Assembly: GCA_964371075.1 (NCBI GenBank)
Contig: CAYJKN010000001.1
Coordinates: forward strand, 1,054,001 to 1,118,000
Direction of reading: 5' to 3'
From: UTCHB3 sp964371075
GTDB lineage: Bacteria > Bacteroidota > Ignavibacteria > Ignavibacteriales > Ignavibacteriaceae
Length of the DNA stretch: 64,000 nucleotides
Shown here: positions 43,695 to 51,900 of the stretch, one piece after another
How positions within the stretch are numbered: position 1 is the stretch's first letter
Layout of the letters: each line of letters opens with the position of its first letter
Made by a program: the position numbers and the translations under genes
The notes under the pieces: model-generated
What the model was told of the DNA's origin: nothing
Database searches by the model: none
Seen by the model: the letters and a program-made list of their open reading frames with translations, nothing else

Positions 43695-45452
43695 AATGAC
43701 AAGTTTTTTTACTTCGGAACGGGTTTTACCGCTCGGAGTAGTTACTGTCATTTTATAAAAATATACGCCTGAAGTGAGATTTTCAACATTTGCATCCATT
43801 GAAGTTGTAAAAACTCCTGCATCAGAATTTTTATTCACCAGAGTTTTTATCTCAACTCCGGTCGAATTGTAAAGTTTAATTGTGACCATCCCCTCTTCCT
43901 GAAGACCGTATCGGATTGTAGTTGTCGAAACTCCCGACTCTGCCCCGGTTGAAAAAGGATTTGGATAATTTTGTTCAAGAACAAACCCTAAGGGAAGTTC
44001 ACCCTCAACAGAGGCTTCTCCAAGAAAATGTCTGCTGCCGTCAAAATCAATTTGATACAGATGATAGAGTCTGGAATTGTTGTTTAACTCAATGTCAGTA
44101 AATTCATAAACTGTTGGCTCGGTGGTTGTACCTTTTCCTTTAATTGTGCCTATTTTTACTGAATTCTCACCTGAAATTCTGAATAATTCAAATCTGTCGT
44201 TGTTCATCTCCGTTGCAGTTGTCCACCTCAAAACAGGAAAACCGTTTATTGTTGATGCTGAAAAAGAGAGAAGTTCAACCGGAACAACATATCCATAAAC
44301 TCCCTGCCTGCCGAGAATCTCAGCATTTCCGGTGGAATAATCATACCAGATCACAAATAGTGAATCAGAACCGGGATATCTTTTTAACGCAATCCTCGCT
44401 TGATATGAATTATCAGGATTGTTTGAAAGGTTAACGGGTGTTGACCAGTTATCACCTGAATTGGTTGACATAGAAAAATAAATATCGGAATTGTCATAGT
44501 TAGGAGCTGAATGTGTGTTATCAAACCATGACATATAAATTCTATGTTGTCCATTTGGTTCATCAGCGATTGCCAGATCAGCAAAAGAGGAGTTACCACT
44601 ATTGTTTGTTAGATTTACAGGTGCCGACCATGTTATCCCTTTATCTGTCGATTTCATCAAAGCAATTTCCGAAAAATTGATTTGATACATATCCTGTGAA
44701 GCAATGTAAACCGAGTTATCTCTTGCTGCAAGCGCCACTCTGGTTTGAGGCAGTACATCGTCTGTAAGTTTTCTGTAGGGACTCCACGTCACTCCGCCAT
44801 CATCTGAATAAATATAGGCAATGTCGTGTGCAGGATAGGTTGGTGAATCGAGCCAGATACAGTGCAATCTGCCACTCTGGTAAAGAACCTGCACCCAGCG
44901 ACTGTCAACAATCGTATTTGAAACATTTACAGGTGCGCTCCATGAAATCCCCATATCCGTGGATTTTGCAAAATATATCTGGTATTTACCGGGTCGCTCT
45001 TCCCACGCTGCATACAAAGTGGAACCGTCAAAAGTGATTTTGGGTGTTATCCCGGTTGAATTGTTTTGGGTGGATATTACAATCGGTTGCGACCAGGTAT
45101 CCCCAAAATCTGTTGATCGTTGACAATGCACAACATATCCGTTTGTTCCATTATAATGATAGAGCACCACGAGTGTATTCCCCACTCCGTAAAGCACAGG
45201 CCATCCTGAAATTGAACTGCCGTCATAAACAGTTACATTTGAATACCAACTCACTCCACAATTGGTTGATCTCTTAAATTTGATCATACCATTGTCACCC
45301 CAAACCACATAAAAATTGGAGCCATCGGCAAACACCGCATGATAATCAGATGTGGCTGACATGGTATTGGAAAGGTTCACCGTCGGCAAAAAATTCACCT
45401 GCGCAAAAACTCCCGCCACCCCAATTACCACCAAAAAGAAAATTTTTCTCAT
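43686..45452 (-). CDS. Secreted sialidase-like BNR-repeat propeller protein with T9SS sorting domain
   Basis: The protein has 588 residues, with a signal peptide ending GVFAQ. Residues ~25-400 contain repeated Asp-box (BNR) motifs SxDxGxTW: STNCGVSW, STDFGDTW, STDMGISW, SDDGGVTW, STDKGITW and STNSGDNW. They mark a six-bladed propeller. No clear sialidase Arg triad or RIP/FRIP motif was recognised, so enzymatic activity is not claimed. A fibronectin-like domain (~400-490) and a T9SS sorting domain (NYPNPFSTGAESGVSTTTI, LTSGVYFYKMTV) follow. It is a surface or released protein of unknown ligand. GGAG lies upstream of the ATG. The 48-bp tandem array lies in its 5' flank. Confidence 0.88.
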   Translation of the reverse strand: MRKIFFLVVIGVAGVFAQVNFLPTVNLSNTMSATSDYHAVFADGSNFYVVWGDNGMIKFKRSTNCGVSWYSNVTVYDGSSISGWPVLYGVGNTLVVLYHYNGTNGYVVHCQRSTDFGDTWSQPIVISTQNNSTGITPKITFDGSTLYAAWEERPGKYQIYFAKSTDMGISWSAPVNVSNTIVDSRWVQVLYQSGRLHCIWLDSPTYPAHDIAYIYSDDGGVTWSPYRKLTDDVLPQTRVALAARDNSVYIASQDMYQINFSEIALMKSTDKGITWSAPVNLTNNSGNSSFADLAIADEPNGQHRIYMSWFDNTHSAPNYDNSDIYFSMSTNSGDNWSTPVNLSNNPDNSYQARIALKRYPGSDSLFVIWYDYSTGNAEILGRQGVYGYVVPVELLSFSASTINGFPVLRWTTATEMNNDRFELFRISGENSVKIGTIKGKGTTTEPTVYEFTDIELNNNSRLYHLYQIDFDGSRHFLGEASVEGELPLGFVLEQNYPNPFSTGAESGVSTTTIRYGLQEEGMVTIKLYNSTGVEIKTLVNKNSDAGVFTTSMDANVENLTSGVYFYKMTVTTPSGKTRSEVKKLVILK

Positions 45453-45480
45453 CTTCTACTCCATTTAATATTGAAAAAAT

Positions 45481-45827
45481 CTACCCATACGGCACCCCAT
45501 CCGGGGCGCATGTTAATTTTGAATTATTCTACCCATACGGCACCCCATCCGGGGCGCATGTTAATTTTGAATTATTCTACCCATACGGCACCCCATCCGG
45601 GGCGCNNNNNNNNNNNNNNNNNNNNNNNNNNNNNNNNNNNNNNNNNNNNNNNNNNNNNNNNNNNNNNNNNNNNNNNNNNNNNNNNNNNNNNNNNNNNNNN
45701 NNNNNGGGGCGCATGTTAATTTTGAATTATTCTACCCATACGGCACCCCATCCGGGGCGCTTGTTAATTTTGAATTATTCTACCCATACGGCACCCCATC
45801 CGAGGCGCTTTTTGTTTTTAAGTATTC
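45481..45827 (+). repeat. 48-bp tandem repeat array interrupted by assembly gap
   Basis: Units begin CTACCCATACGGCACCCCAT and contain the hairpin CCCCATCCGGGG followed by an AT-rich spacer (GTTAATTTTGAATTATT). Starts are visible at 45481, 45529, 45577, 45732 and 45780. The last unit is degenerate. The phase across the gap does not fit a multiple of 48, as expected when a 100-N filler replaces an unknown number of copies. Confidence 0.95.
45606..45705. other. Assembly gap (100 N)
   Basis: Exactly 100 undetermined bases lie inside the 48-bp tandem array. The round number suggests a filler of unknown true length. Confidence 0.99.
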
Positions 45828-45833
45828 TACATT

Positions 45834-45905
45834 AGTGAATTATTGCATTACTGCATTATTGGATTATTGGATTATTGCATTACTGCATTATTGCATTACT
45901 GCATT
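45834..45905 (+). repeat. 8-bp degenerate tandem array abutting the CDF gene stop
   Basis: Nine octamers can be read (AGTGAATT, then ATTGCATT, ACTGCATT, ATTGGATT, ATTGGATT, ATTGCATT, ACTGCATT, ATTGCATT, ACTGCATT). They end exactly at the stop codon at 45906. The family is the same as at 353-392. Confidence 0.85.
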
Positions 45906-46844
45906 CTACAAAAACAGATCCGCATCCTTGTTTTTCACTTTATAAAGTTGCGGTGCAAACGGCTCTATATGACATAAAACATCAGAAACATTGGGATACA
46001 TCTCTTTGATGGAATCTTTCACCCAATGAGCAATTTCATGGCCGTCATGAACAGAAATATCACCATCAACAATTACATGCATATCGATGTAATATTCAAA
46101 TCCCATTTTTCGCACAAAACATTTTTCGATATCCCTTACACCTTTTACTTTTTTTGCGCAGACTTTTATCTTCTCCCTGAATTCCTCAGGGGGAGCAGTA
46201 TCAAGTATCTCCCTAAGAGCAGGCATAAAAAGGGAAATGGCATTGTAAACAATTATGAATGACGCAAAAAGAGCTGCATAATCGTCACTTTGTTCATAAC
46301 CCTCTCCTCCAATCAAGGCAATTGAAATTCCGATAAATGCCGCAGCAGAGGTAATCGCATCACTTCTGTGGTGCCAGGCATCGTTTTTCACAGCCACACT
46401 CCCCAATCCCTCACCAACTACAATTATCTTTCGAAAAAGCACTTCCTTAACAAAAATAACACCAACAAGCACTATAAGTGTATATGGAGCCGGTGCATGG
46501 TGTGGAGTGATTATTTCATGAAGAGCCTGGACAATGATTACTATTGCCGCTGCCACAAGCATCAATGCGACAAACATCCCGGCAAGTGGTTCTGCTTTGC
46601 CATGCCCATAAGGATGATCTGCATCCTTTGGACGGGATGCATATTTTAGTCCCGCAAGTACAATTGTTGAAGTGAAAATATCTGAAAGTGACTCAATTGC
46701 ATCAGCAACAAGAGCATAGGAGTTACCAAGGATTCCCGCAGTCCCCTTAATTATTACAAGGACAAATGAAACAAGAATTCCAATCAATGTGGTTTTCATC
46801 CCTTTACGGGAAGATTTTTGAAGATAATCTGCTTTTTTTGGCAT
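45906..46844 (-). CDS. Cation diffusion facilitator (CDF) metal efflux transporter
   Basis: The protein has 312 residues. It has a six-helix membrane domain with metal-site motifs ADAIESLSDIFTS (helix 2) and HHRSDAITSAAAF (helix 5), plus the conserved HPYGHGKAEPLAGMFVALML. A C-terminal cytoplasmic ferredoxin-like domain (~210-300) has YYIDMHVIVDGDISVHDGHE. CDF proteins export Zn2+, Fe2+, Mn2+ or similar ions against protons. The TM2 and TM5 residues here do not settle which metal. The start codon overlaps the stop of the S24 repressor gene by one base (TAATG), so the transporter is translated with a LexA/CI-like regulator, an uncommon pairing. Confidence 0.94.
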   Translation of the reverse strand: MPKKADYLQKSSRKGMKTTLIGILVSFVLVIIKGTAGILGNSYALVADAIESLSDIFTSTIVLAGLKYASRPKDADHPYGHGKAEPLAGMFVALMLVAAAIVIIVQALHEIITPHHAPAPYTLIVLVGVIFVKEVLFRKIIVVGEGLGSVAVKNDAWHHRSDAITSAAAFIGISIALIGGEGYEQSDDYAALFASFIIVYNAISLFMPALREILDTAPPEEFREKIKVCAKKVKGVRDIEKCFVRKMGFEYYIDMHVIVDGDISVHDGHEIAHWVKDSIKEMYPNVSDVLCHIEPFAPQLYKVKNKDADLFL

Positions 46845-47479
46845 TATACCTTCTTCTCTATCAAAACCACTTTATACGCTCGAATTTGCTCCTTTTTGAA
46901 AAACATTGGCTGAATAGCCTGATTGTAGGAAGTCAAAATTACAATTCCGGGGATATCCTTCGACTCAGAGTAGAGTTTTAATGCACCTTTTGTTTTATCA
47001 TAAAGAGCAACAACAAGATCTCCATCTTTCAGTTTACCGTAGAGACTAACCAACACATAATCTCCCGGATTCACCATTGGCATCATACTGTAGCCAAATT
47101 CTTCATCTATCTTCAGATAAAAGTGGGTGTCGGGGTCATACTCGAGATTTTTAAATTCGTTGAGTTCACTCCAGTCCTGAACATCTGCCTTTCCGGCAGG
47201 TATGGTGCCCAAGACCCGGAATTTCCTTTCCTGAGCGTTTTTTGATCCAAAGATTTTTTCTATAGAGTTTTTTCGTGTGCCTGTTAAAAGCCAATCAATG
47301 TCACATCCAAGATCGGAGAGTTTGATGAGCAGCTCTGAACCTGGGGAAATTTTGCCCGAAAGATAGGAATTCAGAGTCTGGGGTGACATGTCAAGAGAAC
47401 CGGCAAAATCCTTTAACCTGTCGGTTTTGGAGTATGCAAATTCTCTCAGCCTTTTGGCAATAAATATTTTTTCTTTCAT
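46844..47479 (-). CDS. CI/LexA-like repressor: XRE helix-turn-helix plus S24 self-cleaving peptidase
   Basis: Of 211 residues, ~5-70 form an XRE-type helix-turn-helix (LKDFAGSLDMSPQTLNSYLS). The linker has an Ala95-Gly96 bond (IPAGKAD), the position cleaved in LexA/CI proteins. The S24 domain has the nucleophile Ser131 in GYSMMPMVNPGD and the general base Lys168 in GALKLY. Their spacing of 37 equals that of LexA, so self-cleavage looks possible. This is the architecture of prophage repressors and of SOS-type regulators. Here it is translationally coupled to a CDF transporter and diverges from a small helix-turn-helix-like gene across 148 bp that contain a palindrome, an arrangement like a phage cI/cro switch. 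Whether it responds to DNA damage is unknown. Confidence 0.9.
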   Translation of the reverse strand: MKEKIFIAKRLREFAYSKTDRLKDFAGSLDMSPQTLNSYLSGKISPGSELLIKLSDLGCDIDWLLTGTRKNSIEKIFGSKNAQERKFRVLGTIPAGKADVQDWSELNEFKNLEYDPDTHFYLKIDEEFGYSMMPMVNPGDYVLVSLYGKLKDGDLVVALYDKTKGALKLYSESKDIPGIVILTSYNQAIQPMFFKKEQIRAYKVVLIEKKV

Positions 47480-47555
47480 ATCAATTTTAAACTTGACTCA
47501 TATAAGCTATTTATCTTAGTTTAGCAGCGTGATAAGTTAATTATTTTATTTTTTG

Positions 47556-47571
47556 TAAGATTAACATCTTA
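47556..47571. promoter_or_regulatory. Candidate operator in the repressor's divergent intergenic region
   Basis: The inverted repeat TAAGAT-TAAC-ATCTTA lies midway between the S24 repressor and the divergent 75-residue gene. Further looser inverted words (TTATC...GATAA, ~47513-47535) lie closer to the repressor. This is a suitable place for autoregulation. Confidence 0.45.
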
Positions 47572-47627
47572 AATGTAACTCTTTTTAAACAAATAACAAT
47601 AGCCAAAATAGTGAAAGTGAGGAGAAT

Positions 47628-47855
47628 ATGGATACACTTCCGGGAAAAAATTTTGAAGAACTGCGTAACCTTGGTCTAATAGATGAATCGGGCTACCGCA
47701 ACTTTAAGATCAAACAAAAATTTGACGAGTTAAAAAATCAGGGGCTAAAAACCAGCATTATAAAAGAAATTCTTGCTGATGAGTTTGCCCTCTCCCCTGA
47801 ATCAATCCATGGTATTTATTACCGTAAAAAGGAGAAATACAGATTTGTGAATTGA
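47628..47855 (+). CDS. Small helix-turn-helix-like protein, divergent to the S24 repressor
   Basis: The protein has 75 residues, with GAGGAG upstream of the ATG. The sequence is wholly helical. The C-terminal half (SIIKEILADEFALSPESIHG, then YYRKKEKYRF) reads like a helix-turn-helix with a basic recognition end (Arg/Lys-rich). I do not recognise a named family. It is expressed divergently from the CI/LexA-like repressor, a cro-like position, and is followed by a perfect intrinsic terminator, so it is a real single-gene transcript. DNA binding is inferred. Confidence 0.65.
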   Translation: MDTLPGKNFEELRNLGLIDESGYRNFKIKQKFDELKNQGLKTSIIKEILADEFALSPESIHGIYYRKKEKYRFVN

Positions 47856-47865
47856 GTTATGGATA

Positions 47866-47897
47866 AGGCTGCTCATCTACCGGAGCAGCTTTTTTTT
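47866..47897 (+). terminator. Intrinsic terminator of the 75-residue gene
   Basis: The perfect 7-bp stem GCTGCTC/GAGCAGC (47868-47874 and 47883-47889) has an 8-base loop and is followed by eight T. It lies 13 bp after the stop codon. Confidence 0.95.
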
Positions 47898-47903
47898 AAC
47901 TGC

Positions 47904-47939
47904 ACAAAAAAAGAGGCTACCTCATTCGAAGCAGCCTCT
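47904..47939 (-). terminator. Intrinsic terminator of the CPxxG-repeat protein gene
   Basis: The stem AGAGGCT/AGCCTCT (47912-47918 and 47933-47939) is followed on the minus strand by seven U. It lies 28 bp past the stop codon at 47967 and is placed back to back with the terminator of the convergent gene. Confidence 0.88.
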
Positions 47940-47966
47940 CTTTGCGAACAATTAATTAGTTTTTAA

Positions 47967-48320
47967 CTAAACCTTTTTGACTTCTATCTTTTTAACAGGA
48001 GTCATCTCCTTTTCGAGAGATGTTTTCCCTTTTTCACCTGTTACAGGACATTTGGCCTTATCTCCGGAATATGGACATTCACCCTTTTGCCCTGTATAGG
48101 GGCATTCAGAGCTTCCTGCTTCCTTTTTCACCTTGTTCGAAGCACCCTTTTTCCCGGTATAAGGACAAACAGATGTTTTCTCTCCGGTAACATACGGACA
48201 CTCTTGTTTTTTTACTTCCTTCTTAGGGTCACCATAGTTACCTGCCAAAGTGGTGTGTCCTGTCCAGGAAAAACCCAAAATAAAAGCTGCAACAAAAGAT
48301 GCATATACAAACAATCTCAT
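47967..48320 (-). CDS. Small exported protein with five CPxxG motifs
   Basis: The protein has 117 residues from the ATG at 48320, which has GGAGG five bases upstream. An in-frame ATG at 48332 overlaps that site and is rejected. A signal-like hydrophobic N-terminus (MRLFVYASFVAAFILGFSW) is followed by a Lys-rich polar chain with five near-equal units: ECPYVTGEK, VCPYTGKKG, ECPYTGQKG, ECPYSGDKA and KCPVTGEKG. Cys-Pro pairs can bind haem or metals, and five in one small exported chain suggests a multivalent ligand. I know of no named family. Neighbours include a CDF metal transporter (2 kb) and a divergent TSUP exporter. It is a monocistronic unit with its own terminator. Confidence 0.75.
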   Translation of the reverse strand: MRLFVYASFVAAFILGFSWTGHTTLAGNYGDPKKEVKKQECPYVTGEKTSVCPYTGKKGASNKVKKEAGSSECPYTGQKGECPYSGDKAKCPVTGEKGKTSLEKEMTPVKKIEVKKV

Positions 48321-48401
48321 TATAACCTCCATACTTTATTATTACGAACCATTATTATCAATCACAAGTTCCCGTAATACATAACTCTCTCAATTACTAA
48401 A

Positions 48402-48505
48402 GTTCTGAAGTTCTGAAGTTCTGAAGTTCTAAGGTTCTGAAGTTCTGAGGTTCCGAAGTTCCGGGGTTCTGAAGTTCTGAAGTTCTAAAGTTCCGGGGTT
48501 CCAAA
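48402..48505 (+). repeat. 8-bp degenerate tandem array (GTTCTGAA type), 13 copies
   Basis: Thirteen uninterrupted octamers of form GTTCYRRR can be read (GTTCTGAA x6, with GTTCTAAG, GTTCTGAG, GTTCCGAA, GTTCCGGG x2, GTTCTAAA and GTTCCAAA). The array lies between two divergent genes. The same unit in the same orientation recurs at 57232-57321, and its reverse complement occurs at 57133-57172. Confidence 0.92.
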
Positions 48506-48555
48506 ATATTTACTAATTTTGTCCTTTAACTTTTTCACGTTTCAGAAAAAAAATT

Positions 48556-49299
48556 TTGGACGATCTTCTTAAATATTCTCTTCTTCTTATAACAGGTTTT
48601 TTTACCGGCATACTTAATATTATGGCAGGCGGTGGCTCCATACTTACACTTCCGGCACTTATCTACATAGGACTTGATCCAAACCTTGCCAACGGCACAA
48701 ACCGTATCTTCATTTTAATGCAAAATCTCACTGCCGTTGTAGCTTTCTCAAATGAGAAGATGAGTTACTTTAAGGAATCATTTCGACTTGCCATCTTCAC
48801 TATTCCGGGAGCGATTATTGGTGCTTTTGCCGCAGTAAAAGTGGATGGAGATGTATTTGTTAAAATTCTTGGGGTGGTAACGATTATTTTATCCCTCCTG
48901 ATGTTCATCCCCGTTAAAACGGGTGAAGGATCAAACCCTGTAAAATCAAAACTTCTGCTCTATCCTCTGCTTTTTGCAATCGGGTTTTATGGCGGATTTA
49001 TTCAGGCAGGTACCGGCATATTTATTATGTTTGTACTGAGGAGTTTTCTTAAACTCGATCTTGTGAAAGTGAATGTACATAAAGTGTTTATCGCATTTAT
49101 TTTCACTATCCCGGCATTTTTTATCTTTGTTTACCATGGTCAAATCGATTGGATGGCAGGTTTTATATTGGGAATTGGTTCAATATTTGGTGCGTGGTTC
49201 TCAGCAAAAGTACTTTCAAAACATGGTGAAAAAATCGTGAGAGTTGTCCTCCTTATTTCAAGTTTTCTTATTGCATTAGACCTTTTGGATGTTATCTAA
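48556..49299 (+). CDS. TSUP (TauE/SafE) family membrane exporter
   Basis: The protein has 247 residues and seven to eight helices. It carries the duplicated family motif GFFTGILNIMAGGGSILTLP near the N-terminus and GFYGGFIQAGTGIFIMFVL in the second half. Family members move sulfite, sulfoacetate or related sulfur anions. The substrate here is unknown. The start is TTG at 48556, and the frame has no earlier good candidate. The following barrel-protein gene starts 1 bp after the stop, so the two are co-transcribed. Confidence 0.9.
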   Translation: MDDLLKYSLLLITGFFTGILNIMAGGGSILTLPALIYIGLDPNLANGTNRIFILMQNLTAVVAFSNEKMSYFKESFRLAIFTIPGAIIGAFAAVKVDGDVFVKILGVVTIILSLLMFIPVKTGEGSNPVKSKLLLYPLLFAIGFYGGFIQAGTGIFIMFVLRSFLKLDLVKVNVHKVFIAFIFTIPAFFIFVYHGQIDWMAGFILGIGSIFGAWFSAKVLSKHGEKIVRVVLLISSFLIALDLLDVI

Positions 49300-49300
49300 T

Positions 49301-50965
49301 ATGAAATTAACCACATTAACAACAATCATTATCCTCTTTACCCTAACAACTTTTGCACAGGTTGAAAATATCCAGATCGATAATCCTGTTTATTCCTTCC
49401 TGAAAAGGATGAAAGTAAAAGGGGTTATCGAGAGTATCCATGACGATGTTCCAAATATGTCACGGGCGGAGGTTAATGGACTTTTAATGCAGATAAACGA
49501 ACAGGAAGAAAAACTCTCCCCCACTGAAAGACAAAAACTAAAACGCTTTATTGAAAATTTTTCAGGAGTCACTCGGGGTGACAATGTTACCAATCTTTGG
49601 GGTGGAGAAAACTTTGCACAAAATCTTGAAGACATCTTTTCAGATAAAATAAAATACCTCTATGCATACAAAAACGATTTTGTTTCTCTCTATGCCGAAG
49701 GAATCGGATCACTTCAGTATGGTCACAGATTAAAACCCGATGTGAATAATGCAGCCATTTATGATGTCGGTTTCAGAGTGCAGGGTACAGTTAATGAAAA
49801 TTTTGGCTATATGTTATATGTTGTCAAAGGACTTGCAACCGGAAACAGGCAGTTCTCTTTGGATGTTGATCCCCGTCTTGCATACAATTTTAAGTTTGTT
49901 GAAAATATCGAGTTTGCTCCAAGTTATGATTACACCGATGGCTATCTAAAGTGGAGCAGCACCCCAACTAAAGGGATGGAAATGTTGGCACAAATAGGAA
50001 GGGAAAAAACAAAATTTTCTTTTGGCTACGGTAGTAACCTCGTGATGTCGGGCAATCACGCAAATCTTGATTTTATTAAGTTTCAATTTAAGTATGGTCC
50101 TGTCCGATATACCTCATATCAAGCTTCAACTGTGGGACGATTCCAAACAATAAGGAATGACAATTATACCAAATATTTTGCCGCCAATAAATTTCAATTA
50201 CACATCCCGAATCTTTTTGATGTGTCCATAGGTGAAGTGATTGTCTATTCGGGAAGAGGGCTCGACCTGGCGTATCTTAATCCCTTGATATTCTATAAAT
50301 TTGCGGAGATGTCGCTTCAGGACAGAGACAATGGAACTTTGTTCTTCGACTTTCAATCCGATTTTCTTCCAAATCTTGAACTACAAGCATCATTTTTTCT
50401 CGATGAAAATATTCTTGGCGAATTAGCCGATCTGGAGCGATTTTCAAACAAAACCGCCTATCAGCTTGGAGCTTTTTGGTACACACCAATAAATGATCTG
50501 ACTCTAACTGCAGAATACACCCGGATAAGACCCTATGTTTACACCCACACAAACCCCGGAAACACTTATACATCATGGGACTCACCTGTGGGGCATATCA
50601 TCGGTCCTAATGCCGACCAGATTTTATTTAAAGCAGAATATGCTCTTAATTATGTCACTAATCTTTTTGCCTCGTTTAGCCATACCAGAAAAGGACTTAA
50701 TCTTTATGATGCGGGTGGAAACTTGATTTATAATGCGGGCGGAAATCTCTTTGAACCACACAGAGCCAATATCGATTCAGATCATATTAAGTTTTTATCA
50801 GGCGATGTGTATAATTATGATGACCTTGAGGTGGGACTTTCATACGAAGCGTTTAGGGACTTGACATTCTTTCTCTCGTTTCGACATAAAACAGCCAAAC
50901 AGGTTTCAACGGGCAATTCCTCAAATGTTACATGGATAAACTTTAAATTTACATTGGAATATTGA
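49301..50965 (+). CDS. Outer-membrane beta-barrel protein, Wzi-like capsule-assembly family
   Basis: The protein has 554 residues from the ATG at 49301. An in-frame ATG at 49289 would overlap the previous gene. A signal peptide ends TFAQ. An N-terminal helical segment (VYSFLKRMKVKGVIESIHDD, then SRAEVNGLLMQINEQE) is typical of Wzi-like proteins of Bacteroidota. It is followed by about sixteen amphipathic strands ending in an aromatic/charged C-terminus (NFKFTLEY). Wzi anchors capsular polysaccharide at the surface, though no capsule genes are nearby. Another outer-membrane role is possible. It directly follows the TSUP gene. Confidence 0.72.
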   Translation: MKLTTLTTIIILFTLTTFAQVENIQIDNPVYSFLKRMKVKGVIESIHDDVPNMSRAEVNGLLMQINEQEEKLSPTERQKLKRFIENFSGVTRGDNVTNLWGGENFAQNLEDIFSDKIKYLYAYKNDFVSLYAEGIGSLQYGHRLKPDVNNAAIYDVGFRVQGTVNENFGYMLYVVKGLATGNRQFSLDVDPRLAYNFKFVENIEFAPSYDYTDGYLKWSSTPTKGMEMLAQIGREKTKFSFGYGSNLVMSGNHANLDFIKFQFKYGPVRYTSYQASTVGRFQTIRNDNYTKYFAANKFQLHIPNLFDVSIGEVIVYSGRGLDLAYLNPLIFYKFAEMSLQDRDNGTLFFDFQSDFLPNLELQASFFLDENILGELADLERFSNKTAYQLGAFWYTPINDLTLTAEYTRIRPYVYTHTNPGNTYTSWDSPVGHIIGPNADQILFKAEYALNYVTNLFASFSHTRKGLNLYDAGGNLIYNAGGNLFEPHRANIDSDHIKFLSGDVYNYDDLEVGLSYEAFRDLTFFLSFRHKTAKQVSTGNSSNVTWINFKFTLEY

Positions 50966-51087
50966 TCTGGTACTCATTAAAATAGTAATTTATTTGTTAA
51001 ATTAGTGTTATCTTTAAATTCACATTTGAACCATTGTTTCAAATCTTTCTTTAATCAAATTCGATTCTAAATCGTACTACGGGATCT

Positions 51088-51900
51088 ATGCGAATAAGAA
51101 TTGCGGTTCACATCGAACCAAGAAAAATATCTGTTAATTACAATTATGGTATTTCGACCGCTATAAGAAAATTCTTAAGGCTGGAATCACCATTATTTGC
51201 CGATTTCTTACGGGAGAATGATTATTTGATCAATCCCAAGAAATTCGACCTTTTTACCTTTTCACTTCGTTTTGAAAAGATGAAAATGTCTGGACCAATT
51301 ATCCAGCTTGTTTCACCTAAAGCATACATTCATGTATCTTTTCCTATTTTACCGGATTACCTTGATTTTGATCAATTGGCGGATTCAGTGAAGAGGGATT
51401 TTACTGTGAAGATTGAGGGTGAGGATGTTGGGATTAGAGGTGCAAAACTTGATTTCATACCTGAAACTTCTTTCGGCGACGAAATGCGATTCATCTTTTT
51501 ATCTCCATTGGTGCTTTCAACTTTCCGGTTTATCAATCAGAAGGAGCGGATTTATTTTCTCCGACCTGAAGATAAACATGAGTTGGATGCTCTGTTAAGA
51601 GATAATTTGCTTGAAAAATATAAAATAATCTCAAAAAATCCGGGTTATGAAGCGGGTCCTTTAACTGTTGAATGGGATCAGGAATATATGGCGAAACATG
51701 AGAGAATCACCAAAAAGATTTGTGTTGAAAATCCAAAGGCGAAACCTACTGATGTTATCGGGATCCTGTCACCATGCACAATTAAGGGCGACCCAAATCT
51801 GATCAGAACCGGGTTTATTGCCGGTTTTGGTGAAAAGACCTATCTGGGACTCGGGATGGCCGATCACCTCTACGATAGTTCTTACTCCGATACTATCTGA
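51088..51900 (+). CDS. cas6: Orphan Cas6-type CRISPR RNA endoribonuclease, catalytic His replaced
   Basis: The protein has 270 residues, the usual Cas6 length. Features in order are a first ferredoxin-like fold starting MRIRIAVHIE with NYNYGISTAI; the FTFSLRF strand after the first helices; ISP/LSP strands (IQLVSPKAYIHVSFPIL, FIFLSPLVLSTF); and the C-terminal glycine-rich RNA-binding loop GFIAGFGEKTYLGLG. In catalytic relatives a His follows the helix before FTYS (for example YLH in Pyrococcus furiosus Cas6). Here the same place reads FLREN, with Arg42. The protein may therefore bind RNA without cutting it, or use other residues. No other cas gene and no repeat array lie in the window. The last 19 bp overlap the convergent TPR-CHAT gene. 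Confidence 0.88.
   Translation: MRIRIAVHIEPRKISVNYNYGISTAIRKFLRLESPLFADFLRENDYLINPKKFDLFTFSLRFEKMKMSGPIIQLVSPKAYIHVSFPILPDYLDFDQLADSVKRDFTVKIEGEDVGIRGAKLDFIPETSFGDEMRFIFLSPLVLSTFRFINQKERIYFLRPEDKHELDALLRDNLLEKYKIISKNPGYEAGPLTVEWDQEYMAKHERITKKICVENPKAKPTDVIGILSPCTIKGDPNLIRTGFIAGFGEKTYLGLGMADHLYDSSYSDTI

Larger units (their letters stand above)
45453..45905. other. Gene-free repeat region with assembly gap
   Basis: This region is filled by the 48-bp tandem array, 100 N and the 8-bp array described separately. Apparent frames through it translate the repeats and are not genes. The promoter of the BNR-repeat gene must be in or beside the array. Confidence 0.8.

Noticed and set aside
45350..45835. 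Plus-strand frames through the 48-bp array, giving repeated peptide units
   Set aside because: They run across the N gap and only translate the tandem repeat; the 5' part is antisense to the BNR-repeat gene.
48402..48505. Tandem octamers considered as a CRISPR array
   Set aside because: There are no spacers: units of 8 bp follow each other directly. No array was found near the orphan cas6 either.
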